NCBI GenBank assembly: GCA_040954595.2
Contig: CM082591.2
Span: 372,001 to 436,000, forward strand
DNA length: 64,000 nt
Reading direction: 5' to 3'
From: Balanoglossus misakiensis
Taxonomy: Eukaryota; Hemichordata
This document shows, piece by piece, positions 1 through 12,600 of this stretch (its first letter is position 1; each line of letters begins with the position of its first letter). Under the pieces are notes generated by a model that did not search any database, was not told where the DNA came from, and was given only the letters and a program-made list of their open reading frames with translations. The position numbers and the translations under genes are program-made.

Positions 1-420
1 TTCATTCTGTGTGTTACGGAGCGTGAATGTGGTTTGAGTAAAATAAACTTCATTGGTTGGAAATAGGCTCTGTGAGGTTTGAGATAAATGAAATTAGTGT
101 CCAATGTGTCTTGAGCACGACTTTGTGGTGGGTGTCCTAATCTAAACACTCTACCGGTGTCCAATTCTCACTATGGTATGTGTTCCTTAAATACGATTTC
201 GTTATCTTGACGAGTAATAAAAATCTCATGTGCTTGACAGAATTTCAAGAGAGCTGATTACTGCGATGTATAAATTGTGTTATTTAAACCAAAAGCTTCA
301 ATACAAAATCAAATGTAAAATTTCTATCCAATCATGCAGAATATCCACTAATTAGCTGTATGTTTTTACGTCAATCAATACAATGCAATTAATTGTATTT
401 TATTTCCATCTAAAATGCAG

Positions 421-472
421 ACACACAATGATGGCTGATGAAGTGCAGTTGCTCAGAGGCCTGGCCACTGAG
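421..472 (+). other. possible orphan exon with start codons
   Basis: A 52-bp stretch follows an acceptor-like ATGCAG at 415-420 and ends at a good donor (GAG|GTACGT, GT at 473-474). From the ATG at 428 it reads 15 codons in phase 0, starting MMADEVQ and ending at the donor. It would be a first coding exon on the plus strand, opposite to MADD. No partner exon was found in the next 1.7 kb and the peptide is not recognised. It may be chance. Confidence 0.25.
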
Positions 473-1646
473 GTACGTCGATATTCTGCCTTCTGGAAAA
501 ATATACAAGACTCTTGAAATGCTCAACTACATAAATAATGTATAGCACCATATCTATGAACTAAGAAACCAGTTTTATAGTATCTCCCTGAGATGATACA
601 GTTAAATTTTATCCATGACATAATCATGTATTTATTTTCATGTGAATTCCACTGTGACTACCAGCTGCTTCTTTAGATTTCTATATTTAGAAATGTTTTA
701 CAAAAACTACCAGTCAGTTTTTATTGATATTTAATTTTTGTCAATATTATTGACAGTTACTTCTGGGAAGACAACATTCAGCAAAGTGTAGTACTCATAG
801 TACTTGGTATCAAAAATATGCAGACAACAAAACAGCATTGATCATACACTGTCAGAATCCACATAAATGTGCAGGCTGAAATTTACGCCGAAATCAATAT
901 TTTGTCAGTTTCAATAAGTCCTGCATAAATTATAATACTCAATAAAATCTACACAGGTCGGTAAAATTCATTTCAGAACTTTGTATGATTTATGAACTCA
1001 TAAAAAAGGAGACTGCATTAGTCTTCTCTTTGGGTCCTTGAGTTTCCAGGGCAGAACTGCATGAATAGTGTCTGGACGATGAAAACTGCTCCGAAGGCTA
1101 AATTATACACACACCCAGGAGACACTTAGTCACAATCAAGGCTTACAAACAGCTCCCTTATCTTCTTCAAGACTCTTGTTTGCCAGAGCCAGACAGGAAA
1201 TGTTGCACTTAATATAAATCGTGATCAGGGATAACTTAACACCATCACTATGGAAACGGTGATATTTGGGAGCATTTATGCCTATCTGAAGTGGTTCATT
1301 CTTAAGTGCTGGGGTGATAACATTTTGTATCGTAATCCATGGCAACTGAGTTCGCTAAAAAGGGGAGGGTCAGGTTGGGTGTTATGCACATGGAGACTTT
1401 CGGGTCAGTCTTTTATGACTATATAAAGTAGAGCGTAGTTTACATCTTGTCTGGTAATTCTTCTAGTCCTGTTAATCACACCATGTGGACTTGTGAATAT
1501 AAAACTGAAACATGATGAAAGAATCCTTGCCACAGAAAATAACTGGTGCGATGCTAAACCATTGTTAGAAATCTAAATTTCATTAAATATCTGAAAACGT
1601 AGGAGACTGACGGAACAATGAATGCATAGAGAATGTACATTGTCAA

Positions 1647-1735
1647 CTCTTTCACCCCCAGTTCCTTCTTTATAGAGGTCCAACCATACCCTAGAAAACA
1701 ATGAGCTTGGACTGAACCATGGTGGTGAAAGGGTT
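1647..1735. repeat. short interspersed repeat with imperfect inverted ends (MITE-like)
   Basis: About 88 bp beginning CTCTTTCACCCCCAGTTC and ending GAACCATGGTGGTGAAAGGG. The reverse complement of the right end starts with CCCTTTCACC, so the ends are imperfect inverted repeats. A second, closely similar copy lies 55 kb away at 57366-57453 inside an RLIG1 intron, which identifies it as a dispersed family. No coding capacity, so a non-autonomous element is the best guess. Confidence 0.6.
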
Positions 1736-2064
1736 ATTTCAATGATCAAACTTGTTTACTTGTAGTATCCAAATTACTATTCAAATTCCAATGGCGAGTT
1801 TCAGATATGTCCCTACACATGTTTAATTAGAGAACAAAAATCTAACATGGACAAATGCATGCAAACAATGAAACTGCCACGTTGAAAGCTGGGATTTCTT
1901 TCAATTGTCTCTCCCCAGGAATTTCTAATAATGTGATACTTAATTTACATAACAATACACATAATTTAGTTATAATGTATTATAATGAAAAATGAGAAAA
2001 CAACTGAAAACAGAATAAGGCCTAATGCTATCACATAAAGGCCAAGTTCATTCTGTTTAAATTG

Positions 2065-2168
2065 CCCTTATATGGATGGGAGTGAAGGGGTCAAAGGTTA
2101 ATGAGTTAGTATTAACCCCTTATATGGATGGGAGTGAAGGGGTCAAAGGTTAATGAGTTAGTTTTAAC
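2065..2168. repeat. 52-bp tandem duplication
   Basis: Two head-to-tail copies (2065-2116 and 2117-2168) start CCCTTATATGGATGGGAGTG and are nearly identical, differing at about one position near the end. Each copy carries a DR1-like GGGTCA-A-AGGTTA half-site pair (2088-2100 and 2140-2152). Each is bracketed by TTAACC and GGTTAA, so the unit could itself be a duplicated small inverted-repeat element. It ends 51 bp from the MADD exon donor. Confidence 0.8.
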
Positions 2169-2184
2169 TCATAATTATGAGATG

Positions 2185-2197
2185 AGGTCAGAGGTCA
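2185..2197 (+). promoter_or_regulatory. consensus DR1 nuclear-receptor element
   Basis: AGGTCA-G-AGGTCA is an exact direct repeat of the nuclear-receptor half-site with a one-base spacer, the arrangement bound by RXR heterodimers and HNF4-type receptors. It lies 21 bp intronic of the MADD coding exon donor and 33 bp beyond a duplication that carries two weaker DR1-like pairs. Occupancy cannot be judged from sequence. Confidence 0.4.
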
Positions 2198-2218
2198 CAA
2201 GAGGGCAGTGTCACTTAC

Positions 2219-2853
2219 CTCACTGATGTCTTGGTGCCGACTTTCCGTCGCGTCCTCTCGTTGCACGCGTCAATCATTCTTTTAAGAATGAACAAACACT
2301 CACGAAACGCACCGAAGAACGGATGGTGACTAATGATACATAGTGACGTCAGCGAATTGTTCCGAATTCGTTTGGCTGTTTTGATCCGTCTCTTTGTTCG
2401 AGGTGACTTCTCTTCGTCATGATCAGAACTCGGAACGTTAAGAGAAGTCTGTTCATACGCTTTCTGATTCTCGTTATGGTTCGTCTTCTTCTCCTTGCTT
2501 CGATGTTCCGATACTTTCTTCTCAAACGGCCGATAGAAATTAACGCACACTCCATATCGCACTCTTCCCGAATCTTTCTCCGTCAGTGTAAATGTAAACG
2601 AGGTGTTCTCCCTCAAACTCATTCTTCTCTGTCCAACACTGATGCATCCTTCCGGTTGACAAAAGAAAATCACGTCTGGAGGCAATGGAAAATCCTGATG
2701 ATCATCCATCGGATATCTCCGGAGCATATCCGGCGTCTGTGCAACATTGTTATTCTGATTAGGATACCTTGCCCCAACGATAACTAAATAATCGATAAGT
2801 CGAGGGCAGAAAAACTTCTTCTCTTTGTGAGGGGCATATTTATCTTCCCCCAT
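2219..2853 (-). CDS. MADD: MADD/Rab3-GEF-like protein, first coding exon (uDENN domain, partial gene)
   Basis: This exon encodes the N-terminus of a MAP kinase-activating death domain protein, a DENN-domain guanine-nucleotide exchange factor for Rab3 and related Rabs. The protein starts MGEDKYAP and carries uDENN landmarks: CPRLIDYLVIVGARYP (about residues 16-31), VAQTPDMLRRYP, FPLPPDVIFFCQPEGC, then YGVCVNFYRPF. A low-complexity charged linker of about 70 residues follows, then SLTSLCIISHHPFFGAFREC. This order matches the start of vertebrate MADD. The exon ends in phase 2 at a clean donor (AG|GTAAGT, GT at 2218). The ATG at 2853 is preceded 17 bp upstream by an acceptor (CAG, ending at 2871), so the 5' UTR is spliced. 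The remaining exons lie off the left edge. Family call is strong; Rab specificity is inferred from homologues. Confidence 0.93.
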
Positions 2854-2870
2854 TATAACGGTTGGTGGTT

Positions 2871-4372
2871 CTGAATGAAATTTAGAATGTTACTTTAGCT
2901 TCAGATTTCATTTTCAGCACATGTTGACACAGGCTGGCCAGCAGCATCTGAAAATTGCCAGAGAAAAAAAAAGGTTTTGATTTGTTACTTGTTACGTACT
3001 CAGGATCGTACATTTTGGATATGGTAAATAATCAAATTTTAGTCAATATGCATGTGACCTCGAAAGAAAAATCACTGGCTAAAATTTAGGAAAAAAGTCA
3101 CATTAGTAGTATCTGTCTTAAAAGTTGAATTTTTAAGCTTGTCAGAAATAGTTTCTTTTTCATATGCGTATTGATTAGACACCGCAAATACATGGATTCA
3201 GTTGTTCTTCAACAATGTAATACAATTTAGAAGTCTATTCATGCCGATTGAGTGGGTGTTATGTGAGCTTTTCAGTGATCAAAGGCACATTTGCATGGCT
3301 TCCGTCAAGTTTTGACCAATTCATTCAGAAGACTGAAAAATTGACCCAAAAATTTGATACAGGGTAAATCCATCATATATTTAATTAATAATAATAAGAA
3401 AACAGTTTCCCCGTTTTGACAGCTATCAAAAAAATGCTGTACACTGTACACCAGTTTGTGCTGAACGTTGCCATTCTAAACTCAGCTATTTTTAATTAGT
3501 TAATGAATAAACAAATATACGAGTCCAAACAAAGTTCCAAATATCGTCACTGCATATTTGTGGGCGGGGTACGTCAACAAATTGTGTACCTTTTAAAACG
3601 TACGGCTAAGAATAGCGATAATCGATATCTGTAAAAAGCTCCATGCTATGGGAACGTTTACCTCACGCGCCCCCATTAGGGGCCGGGGCTATAATCGTTT
3701 CGTCCAATCAATTATAGTACAGACGGCCACTGCGGTACCTTTCTTAAGTTCCTGAGTTTTTCAGCAGTATTAAAGCACAGAAAACGTTCATTTCATTCAA
3801 AATAAAAATGAAAGGAACATGTACGCGGCCCCGTTCAACACCGGAAACTGAAATGTACTAGTAATACATTTCATTGGGACATGCTATGAATAGTAGTAGG
3901 ATATATGTGGTCGCGCCTTAATTGATCATAAGACCCTTAATTGATCATAATGTTGCTCAAATTGTTAAAAATTCTTTTGAAATATTAACCGCGAATAACC
4001 GTGGTTTTATATTCCACCAATGAAAAATAAATTATCATATTTTTCTATCGTTTGCTGCAAATCAACATAATAATGTATTGAGCTTTACGTCAAAGATGGC
4101 GGGTGTCAGACGGAATAATTAATTTTAAGCGTCTTACTTTTCTTGTTGGAGACCGCTTCTTCCGCATAAACAAGTCAAAAACTGAAGCTACATTATCAAG
4201 GCTTTGTCTTTCTACCAACCAATTAAACTGTCAGTGGAGCTAAGAAACGACAGTGTCGGAATTTTTCGATAACCTATCCAGCGTCTGGTTAGACTGATTC
4301 AGTACGCTCTCAATATCTAAGCTCAGTTTTCCACGATCGACCAACCACCTGCGCTAGGAAAACGCCACTTAC
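2871..4372 (-). other. MADD 5' UTR intron (inferred)
   Basis: The interval is bounded by an acceptor just upstream of the MADD start exon and by a strong donor (CCGCAG|GTAAGT on the minus strand, GT at 4372). No coding potential was recognised. A 16-bp direct repeat, CCTTAATTGATCATAA, occurs twice at 3916 and 3935. Confidence 0.4.
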
Positions 4373-4605
4373 CTGCGGTTTCAGAAAAAGATATTTTACT
4401 GCACGATACTAGAGAACATATTCTTCTTCCCTGCAAGCTGTTTCGCTTAAATTTTGATTCGGTTCTTCTATATAGCCCAATATTTTAAGAGGAGACAGCT
4501 CGCGATACACTACGATTCAGCAGCTAGTGATGATGGCGTCCCTCAATCAATGAATTTGTGAATTATGCATACGACAACTGACAGGCATGACGTCATTCTA
4601 TAAAC
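4373..4605 (-). promoter_or_regulatory. probable MADD non-coding first exon and core promoter
   Basis: On the minus strand a TATA-like TTTATAGA (4604-4597) is followed by an exact CRE, TGACGTCA (4588-4595), and about 200 bp later by a consensus splice donor at 4373/4372. An exon from roughly 4570 to 4373 would supply the 5' UTR spliced to the acceptor at 2871. The transcription start is inferred, not seen. Confidence 0.35.
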
Positions 4606-6369
4606 ACACCCACACATGACACAGGTCAGGTACAGCTTATCAGCTAAGCCATTCGCTACTTCTATATTGATCACAGATTCATTCAAAGTATCCTATTTTT
4701 AACATCACTTAAGTGCATCTATCAGACGACCAAGTACATAGACTTCGTTATACATCAACTGACAAGTTCATTTTCCGTACGCGTAGGCCTAGCGCCTAAG
4801 TTAAGTTTCATGAATTAAAGAGTGTCATTCACAAACAGAAAGACAAAGAATTTGACAAGGCTTTGTTTCAAATGGTTTCTAAAGTTGCTTCGGGACAGGG
4901 TTTTCCAATATTGTAGGACTATTTATGACATACTCTGCCGGTAAAAACGAAGAAGATCAAAATGATCATGAATGCTCGGAGATGAAAGTTTGAAATGAAC
5001 AAACATTGTGTTTATATCAATTGACGTTTTATAATGACAAGAATTAGCCCCTATGCAATGAAATTTCGTTAAAAATAAATCCGTCAACCTATTCACACCT
5101 CTCCCCTTGCCGTAATAGGGTGTGTCAAAACCATATGAGCAACTGAGGCATAGCTGGAGCTCAGACCTTTTCGCAATACGTAAATTTCGTTCATTTCCAT
5201 GCACAAGCACATCATCCGAACTGAGGACGAACAACACTACACTGCAGCACACTACATGTAACACCACAGCATAAAGATCAACCTCCCTTTCAGAATATGT
5301 GGAACACTTGCAACGTTTGTCAGCACAGTTTATATACACTCACAGACCCAATTAAAATGGACGGGTCAATGCAAAACTTCTGCGCTGAAGGAAGGTCCAG
5401 TAAAACTGTCGAGTCAACGTTATTGGTTTCAAATAATTTTATTTTTCCTTGAGCACCAGCCCCCATTTGTGGACGCTATTGGTAAGTTGTACATACAATT
5501 ACTACTTCTGGATTCGTTTCAGATTGTATATCTAAATCTAATTTTCACACCAAGGCAGCGAAGTTTATCAACACACAAAATGAAAGTCATACAAGACACG
5601 AACAAACAATATAGACACAAGAACAACTGTATTCAGACAAAGAAAGTCTTGCGCATTCCTTTCATGAAGCACATGCAACAAATATAAATAAATAAATAAA
5701 TTAGATGGAAATAAAAACAGAGACAAATCCTGCAACTTGAAAATGACAACTATTTGAAAGGAAAAAAATTGCAAGCATGCTACCACAATTTTATAAACAG
5801 GCATCACATTATTTTTCATTTCACAATACAAGTAATAATTTTGTGAAATTCAACGATCTCTTGACAGCCATGCACCACCTCTAGTTTAATATATAAAATC
5901 TACATCTCCATTTTGTCTTTAAATGTAATTTTCTAACAAGGCATTATCATGAAGACAATTGCCACGTTCTTGCCCCTGAGCCATAGAGTTCATCGCACTT
6001 TGGGAAGTCACAAGTCATCTCTGAACATGTACACAAAATATCTTTACAGGTTTCACATTGTTTTTGAACGTAATACTGAACAATCACATACTTTTCATTA
6101 TTTGCAGGAACGATTGTAAACCATTTTGCTCCATATCATCGCATGCGCGCATGATGTGCACCCTCTATTGTCAATACGTTGGTTCACTAACGTTTATCCG
6201 AGTAGCAGATGCCTTGGGCGATACATATAGATTTTGTATCTCATTCCAAGGAACACTGACACTCACCGTATACAAATGGTTTAATCAGATCCCTTGTTTC
6301 ACTGGTAAATAATGTAATCTTTCTTTTCCTCAGAAAAAGAACAATTTAAGTACAATGTAATACATATAA
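4606..6369. other. intergenic region between the GTPase 3' end and the MADD promoter
   Basis: Both flanking genes are on the minus strand, so this is the spacer between the end of the GTPase gene and the start of MADD. The longest frames (4923-5339 and 5568-5831 minus, 6058-6312 plus) show no recognisable domains or exon signals. No RNA gene was seen. Confidence 0.45.
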
Positions 6370-6375
6370 TTTAAT
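6370..6375 (-). terminator. candidate polyadenylation signal of the GTPase gene
   Basis: The minus strand reads ATTAAA, the commonest variant poly(A) hexamer, 285 bp beyond the GTPase stop codon. A TTTATT (minus AATAAA) further on, near 5440, is an alternative. Confidence 0.3.
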
Positions 6376-6461
6376 TGAGTACTCCAGTTTTATAAAGTTC
6401 GAATGCACTTCTAAAATGACAGATCTGCAAAGACATTAAATTCACTGAGAGGTAGAGCGGG

Positions 6462-6521
6462 CGAGAGAGAGGGAGAGAGAGAGTGAGAGAGAGAGAGAGA
6501 GAGCAAGACAGACAGACAGAG
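6462..6521. repeat. GA and GACA microsatellite in the GTPase 3' UTR
   Basis: An interrupted (GA)n tract (6462-6503) runs directly into GACA units (6505-6521). It sits about 140 bp past the stop codon of the minus-strand GTPase, so the mRNA would carry a (UC)n-rich 3' UTR. The 60-66 codon minus frames here are low-complexity artefacts. Confidence 0.85.
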
Positions 6522-6659
6522 AAATTGAAAGTGGGTAAAAAGAAAGGCTTGGAAAGGCTTTTTACAATCAATTTTTCTCCGAAGTGCTTCCAACTTTAAA
6601 ACGCAGGCGTGACCCAGTCTGTAAATATCCTCCTAGCACCAATCACGTGTTTATCTTGT

Positions 6660-9600
6660 CTAGAAAATTGCACTAGCAGTTCTTTCGAGTCTCCTCATTA
6701 AAGCACGAATCGGCTTGGGGCTGGACATCCCTGATGGTGACGTGGACTTCTTCTCGAACCTTCCAAGGGGGCTGTGCGTTTCCTTTGACTTGATGATCTA
6801 CAAGAGAGCAGGAATTAAATTTAAATGGAGAACAATCAACAGGTGGTAAGAGATAATATGCAAATAGTAATCGATATGCCACATAACGTGTTCGCGTTAT
6901 ATTTCTCTGTTGCTGCTTTTGCTATAGCATTTCGTCTACACTTCTATAACTCTTGTTGCTGTCACTGCTGCTATTTCTATCCACTGCTGTTCTGAAGCAC
7001 ACATGAATATTAGTATCTGACGAACTATTTTCATTTTTACGTCACGCAACAAACAACTTGCACACATGGTGTCTGTCAATGTTGAGTAACTCACAGCCTC
7101 CCCGATACATTCTGAGCAAGCAAGTCTTTCTATGTTACTGGGTTTAGCAGAGCAGTATCGTGTTACCTACCCTTTTCAGTAAACCCTGGAATGCTGTATC
7201 TACTGTCGTGGTTCCGTCTGCAGCTGAAACCTCAATGAATGTACATCCAATGCAGTCAAACTCTTGTGACAACTGCCTGCCTTCTATCCAAGAAATCTCC
7301 CGAAGGTGTCCCAAATCACTTTTGTTTCCAACTAAGGCAACCGGGTGAGGGCGTACTCCAATTTTGGTTTCAGTTCGTATGTATTTCAGGATTTCCCTGG
7401 CTTTTTGGAAAGTTCCCCTGCTCGCAATGTCATATACAACAATCACACCGTCAACTTTCTTGAGGTAGTTCACATCTTCTTCCTACGAATTGTGAAGAAA
7501 AGAGGAAATATTGAGATCCAAACAGAGACACAGAGATAAGAAAAAACACATCAAAATTTCCACAGCAAATTCCTTGCCGGTATCACCGAAAAATTATTTA
7601 ACTTACCAATCCTGCTGTATCCGTCACTAACACATTCACAGCGCCATCCTCGAGAAAAACTTGACGTTCATAGGAATTTTCTGAAGACGACAGAAAGAAC
7701 AACGACGTTATCATCACGCTTTTGGTATTAGTTGGATTTCACACTCTCATTTCCAGTAAATGTAGACCTCAGAAAAAAACTCAGTCTAAACTTGTATATA
7801 ACATGCAGCTGATCGTTCACCTTACCTAAAGTGGACGCATATTCTGTCAGAAAACGCCTAGCCAGAAAACGAACCGTTAACGCTGTAAAGAAAAAGAAAC
7901 GAAATATCAATAGGTCGCCCTCTAGGTAATATACTACCGACAGAAAGTCTGTATTCGTTGTTTCAATGAAATACTCATCTTCCTCGTGAAAACACATCAA
8001 TCATTTAAAGAAAAACTACCACAAATATAATTTGAGAACGTTGCGGGTTTGTCTTGCAGTGGTAAGAACATTTCACGGTTCAACAAAGGGTATGGTGCGA
8101 AGTGAATTTGATAGACTGAAATCAGTGACACATTTTGAAGCGTGCAAGTGCTCCGCGGTAATGGGTGAGTTTTGCATTTAATTGGAAGTAAACACGATTT
8201 AATTGGCAACGGGTCCAATCAGACACGGATTTCTAGATTTTCAAGCCAGCTGATCAACGCTTACATGCCTTAGGCAGCTTTTCTTAAGACCCGCAGCCGC
8301 CATTATCACTGGCACCCACTCTCAAGACACCCATTAAGACGCTGATTTGTCTGAAACATTGACATCGATGACGTCATCATTACGCAATTTCATCATCAAA
8401 TTCACATTCCCCAGGCAAGGAAAATCTTGTAGACGTGTACCACGTTTCCGGGGTCAGGGGTGACACCTACGCCCTAGATTGTCCCTGACAACTAATTAAA
8501 GATCGGGAGGGCTAGCGACTTCTAACCCTTACATCCCCCACCGTGGTGCCAGTTACAGCGGTAAGAGTTTGATCAATCCGTCTAATAAAAGAGAGAGTAA
8601 TAGCATTCTCTGTGAAAACCGTATTCCTTTCATTAGTTCGTGCTTAAAGAACAATCTAGATTCAAAAGATCTGGCGATGCCCAAACTGTTATTAACGACA
8701 AGTCGCCAAATGACTGCAAGATATATAGTGCTCTATCGGACTTGTACAGATCACCACGCGGGGTGTTAAACGTTTGGCTATTTTAATAGATGTAGTCACA
8801 TGACATATCCCGACATCTTGGGACTCGTAAATTTACGGACTTCAATATATCCCAGCTGTATATACTGGCCATGGGAGGTTTTTAACTTAGATGTGTTTTT
8901 TTTCGTCACGCTACGGAACTCCGGGTGTATCGCATGAAATAGATCATCCCCACAACAAATGATAAAATGTCAAAACGTTTTATTGGTAGAATTTATAGCG
9001 TGCGAGAATGATGATTGATTACAGGTATCAATGTGTTTTCAGAGTCATTGAAAACCAAAATAGTATGACAGCTGTATGGATTCCATGAATGGATATTGAC
9101 TTATACTTTACATAACATTGATTCATGTCAAAATTTAAGAACATGAAGTGATGGATGCGATTATCATAGCCTCTCCTTTTTAATTGAAATATCGCATTAC
9201 ATCGAAACACGTTGCTGATTTCGTCATCGAGTAAGAGAGAAAAAACGTCGGTCAGAGATCTTGCGCGTTTGAACGCTTTCTTGCGATTGCAAAGAAGAGT
9301 GACTCTGCTTTGCTCTGTAAAATTGAAATCCTGAAACAATTACGACCCAAGTTCCCAACGTGCACAAAACAACACTCCAAAGTTCACAGCCTTCATGTTG
9401 TTTTTGTCGATCGGATCACTTCAAACCATTTTATAATGTGGCTATCGACTGAATGAACTGATGAACCGAGATATGGCAAAGTGCGTTTGTACGCCTTGTA
9501 ATGGCAGAGAGTAAATTGATAAGTGGAAAGTCGTTTTTTTTCAAGGCCATGATCTCATCTTTTGAGCCGATAGCCCAAATATAACTGAAAATTGTTATTT

Positions 9601-12600
9601 AAAATTTGTTTGCATCAGCCGCGTTCCCCAAAGTCTCTGAGGAATATTATCTTTTCGTTTTTGTGGAGTTGGCAAAATAACTTCGATTTCCTAATGCAAC
9701 GATAACAGTGAACAGTGCATTCACACTTAACTTGACTTGGCAGATCTCCCTAGACTCGCGTTGAAGTGTCGATTGCCGGAACTGATTGCGCTTTATTCTT
9801 GCAGAGTATATGGGTGGCATCATTTACAACCACGTGGCGAGGAATTACGTAGTGACTAATATCCGCAAATCTACCAATTTAACGCACAGATGATTCAATT
9901 TCACAAACCATCGCTGCGTCTTCACAAACCACTGCACAATGTTCTCTTCTGACGGACCTGATGAAATCCTGCACGAATTTGCATTCAATTACCGGAACAG
10001 ACTGTGAATTTCTACGTCGTTTGAAATTCGCCTCGTCATGATACAATCGACCCGTATGGTCATGATGTCCACCCGCAAATACGAATTCCCGTAAAAATTT
10101 GATGGCTTGTCTCGGCTACAGGTTGACCCGTAGCGATCTCTTTTTGGTGTGAACACGGCATCGCCGACTCGCTCTCCAATGATGCAATTAATATTCAAGG
10201 TGAAAAATCAACAGTGTTTCCAAACATTCTCATAAATCATAAAATGGCAGAATTTATGCGTTTTAGTCCTATTTATGATTGGCGACTCAAGAATACTTTC
10301 ACGAGTTCTCTTTTTTTACTGCAAGGCAGAAGAAAGTTCATACAGGGGCTACATGCACGCATCTCTGATCAAAAGCGAAAATCAACAGATAGACGTGAGT
10401 CTGCTCTTAATGAAACTCTACATTTGATGTGGTCCTACGCCGCAAGCTAATTTTGACTAAACTAGTTTTAGAATCCTGGACTCGTATTCTAAGTCAAATT
10501 CTTTCATCTAATACAGCACGCCAACTGTTTAGCCATTCTATACTCGTGTTTCAGCAATCTCTACCCTGAATGTACAAATGATGTCGATTTTAACGACAAT
10601 AGCAAACCTGGAGTAGATAAGAAGAGATGATGTTATCTGCGTGAAAACGGCGTACATCATTAACAAATTCTCTGTATGGTTTGTGACAGGTACTCCCTTT
10701 ACCCCGTAAATATTACGACTTGGATTTTATTGCAGTTAGAGAGAGGAAGAGTGTGAACCTCAAGTCTGACAAACCCAATATTCCTTGCAAAGTCAACACA
10801 ACAGCGCCAAGCCCAGCTGAGATTTGTCTTTAGTCTGAAAGACGAGGCAGATGGGCAGGTGTGGGCGGGTCAGCCACATCCCCCATATGCTTGGAAAACG
10901 CCACTAAAACACGTGGAAGCACAAACTCTTTCATAGATATTTGTTCTAAACTCAAGCGCTCTCCGGTGGAACAACCGAATATGACCGAGGTTATTTTTCG
11001 CAGATGCTGTACACCTAGCGGACAACACAAGTCAAGGTGGGTTGAGTCATTTAGCGGAGAAAATCGAAAAACACATTCCTTACAAAACAAACACTCTCGT
11101 TTCTTCATCAGAGCAAACAAACAATCCCGTCGATAGAAACATAGATACCACCTGTGGGTCGCAGTACACCCCGGTGACGAAATTACAAAATGCAAAATGG
11201 ACGTCGTCTGCACTCGTTGTGCACGTACACCTCATTATCTAGGCAACTGCAATTTGAGATTAATGGCACGAAAAGTGAATTGCCTTGCAGAAAAACGCAA
11301 TAATTATCCCGCCTATAAAGACCTATAATCACATTGCACGGTCGTGTATATGCAATACTTTCTTATCCACAACAACGTTCCGGCGTTTTCAATTTTTCAA
11401 TTTAAACTACAATCCTCTGCTCATCAATCCAAACCAGCCCCATGGACTTGTACTGTGATGCTTCTGGTCACATTTAATGCAAATGAAGACAATGACGCAG
11501 ATCATTACAGGTTACCATGGAGATAACTTGATTCTGAACAGGAAGCGACCACAGCTTGTAGAGGAAAATACTCGAAAGTGTCCGAACCTAGACGTGTAGG
11601 CATTTTTGTTCACATGAACAGACACTGATGAAAGCCACTTTTGCATGGTTGCACAAAACGTTTAATTTGTGCCCATTGACTTTTTAGATTTCTTCTGATT
11701 AAGCGTGTACTTGCGAAGAATGCAGGAGTGATATCAAACCAAATCGGTTGAATTAGAGACAAATTCCTTGGACATCACTGTAGCAATGGGTAACGCTCTC
11801 TGTTTTGCAACAAAGGCTTTTACGAGTGGCTTGCAGAACATAATTCTTGAGAAAAGACTTCCAGAATAAAATATATACACAATACTAACACACATTGAGT
11901 GGTTTGACAATAAATCACATGGCCTCGTGATTTTGAAAAAAATTCCCTAGAGATGACAATTAACGATGTTTTAGTGTGTGTTTCGATGAATTACTAGCCC
12001 CCAGGTAAGACAACAACCAACTTGTCTGTAATTTCATCAAACATGTCAAATCAGCCTGGAAAAGCGGTTGCCTGGCAACACTGATCTCCTTGGAGACGCG
12101 GGAGGAGAGGTTGGAAACCGTCAGTGTATAACGCAATGTTACGGGACTGTCACACTTCGAATTTGGATTTTTCACAATACTTCGTTTTAGACCGTATCTA
12201 ATATTTGTTTTCTTCCTGAAAATTATTTTACACATTCAATATTTCCTGGCCTGTGAATGTCCTAGGAATTCTCCCGGAAATGACGTCATGTTTATGATTA
12301 CCTTATTTCATTCAAATCCATAAATTGAGAAATTTCGAGATCAACTAGAGTATTCAATTTGTTGCCTACGTCATCGGTAATTACAAAACTGAGTTTGGGG
12401 CTCCGATTTGGTCAAGAGACCCGGTGTACACTCGCCCTACAGGTCGTCTATCAGACATTGACAGATCATTTTAATCCAGCGCCAGAAGCGATCTGCAATC
12501 CAAAAGCATTTAAGATTGACTTCAAGACGCGGGTGCGCATTTGATTGATTAGTTACTATCGTGACGTAATACACCCTTAAAGCCAATACGCACGAGCGTT

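Larger units (their letters stand above)
1..2218. other. MADD intron (left part) without recognised coding exons
   Basis: This stretch lies downstream of the MADD coding exon donor at 2218. It should be the next MADD intron, continuing past the left edge. The rest of the DENN region expected after the uDENN part was not found here on the minus strand. It holds one candidate plus-strand exon (421-472), a short interspersed repeat (1647-1735), a 52-bp tandem duplication (2065-2168) and a DR1-type site (2185-2197). The 69-codon minus frame at 1136-1345 has no recognisable content. Confidence 0.5.

Noticed and set aside
2419-2787. 122-codon plus-strand frame overlapping the MADD exon
   Set aside because: It is the antisense shadow of the conserved MADD uDENN exon and has no recognisable content.
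6371-6593. Ser/Leu-rich minus-strand frames
   Set aside because: They are translations of the GA/GACA microsatellite in the GTPase 3' UTR.
10830-11213. 127-codon minus-strand frame in the GTPase intron
   Set aside because: No recognisable motif, and an equally open overlapping plus-strand frame suggests chance.
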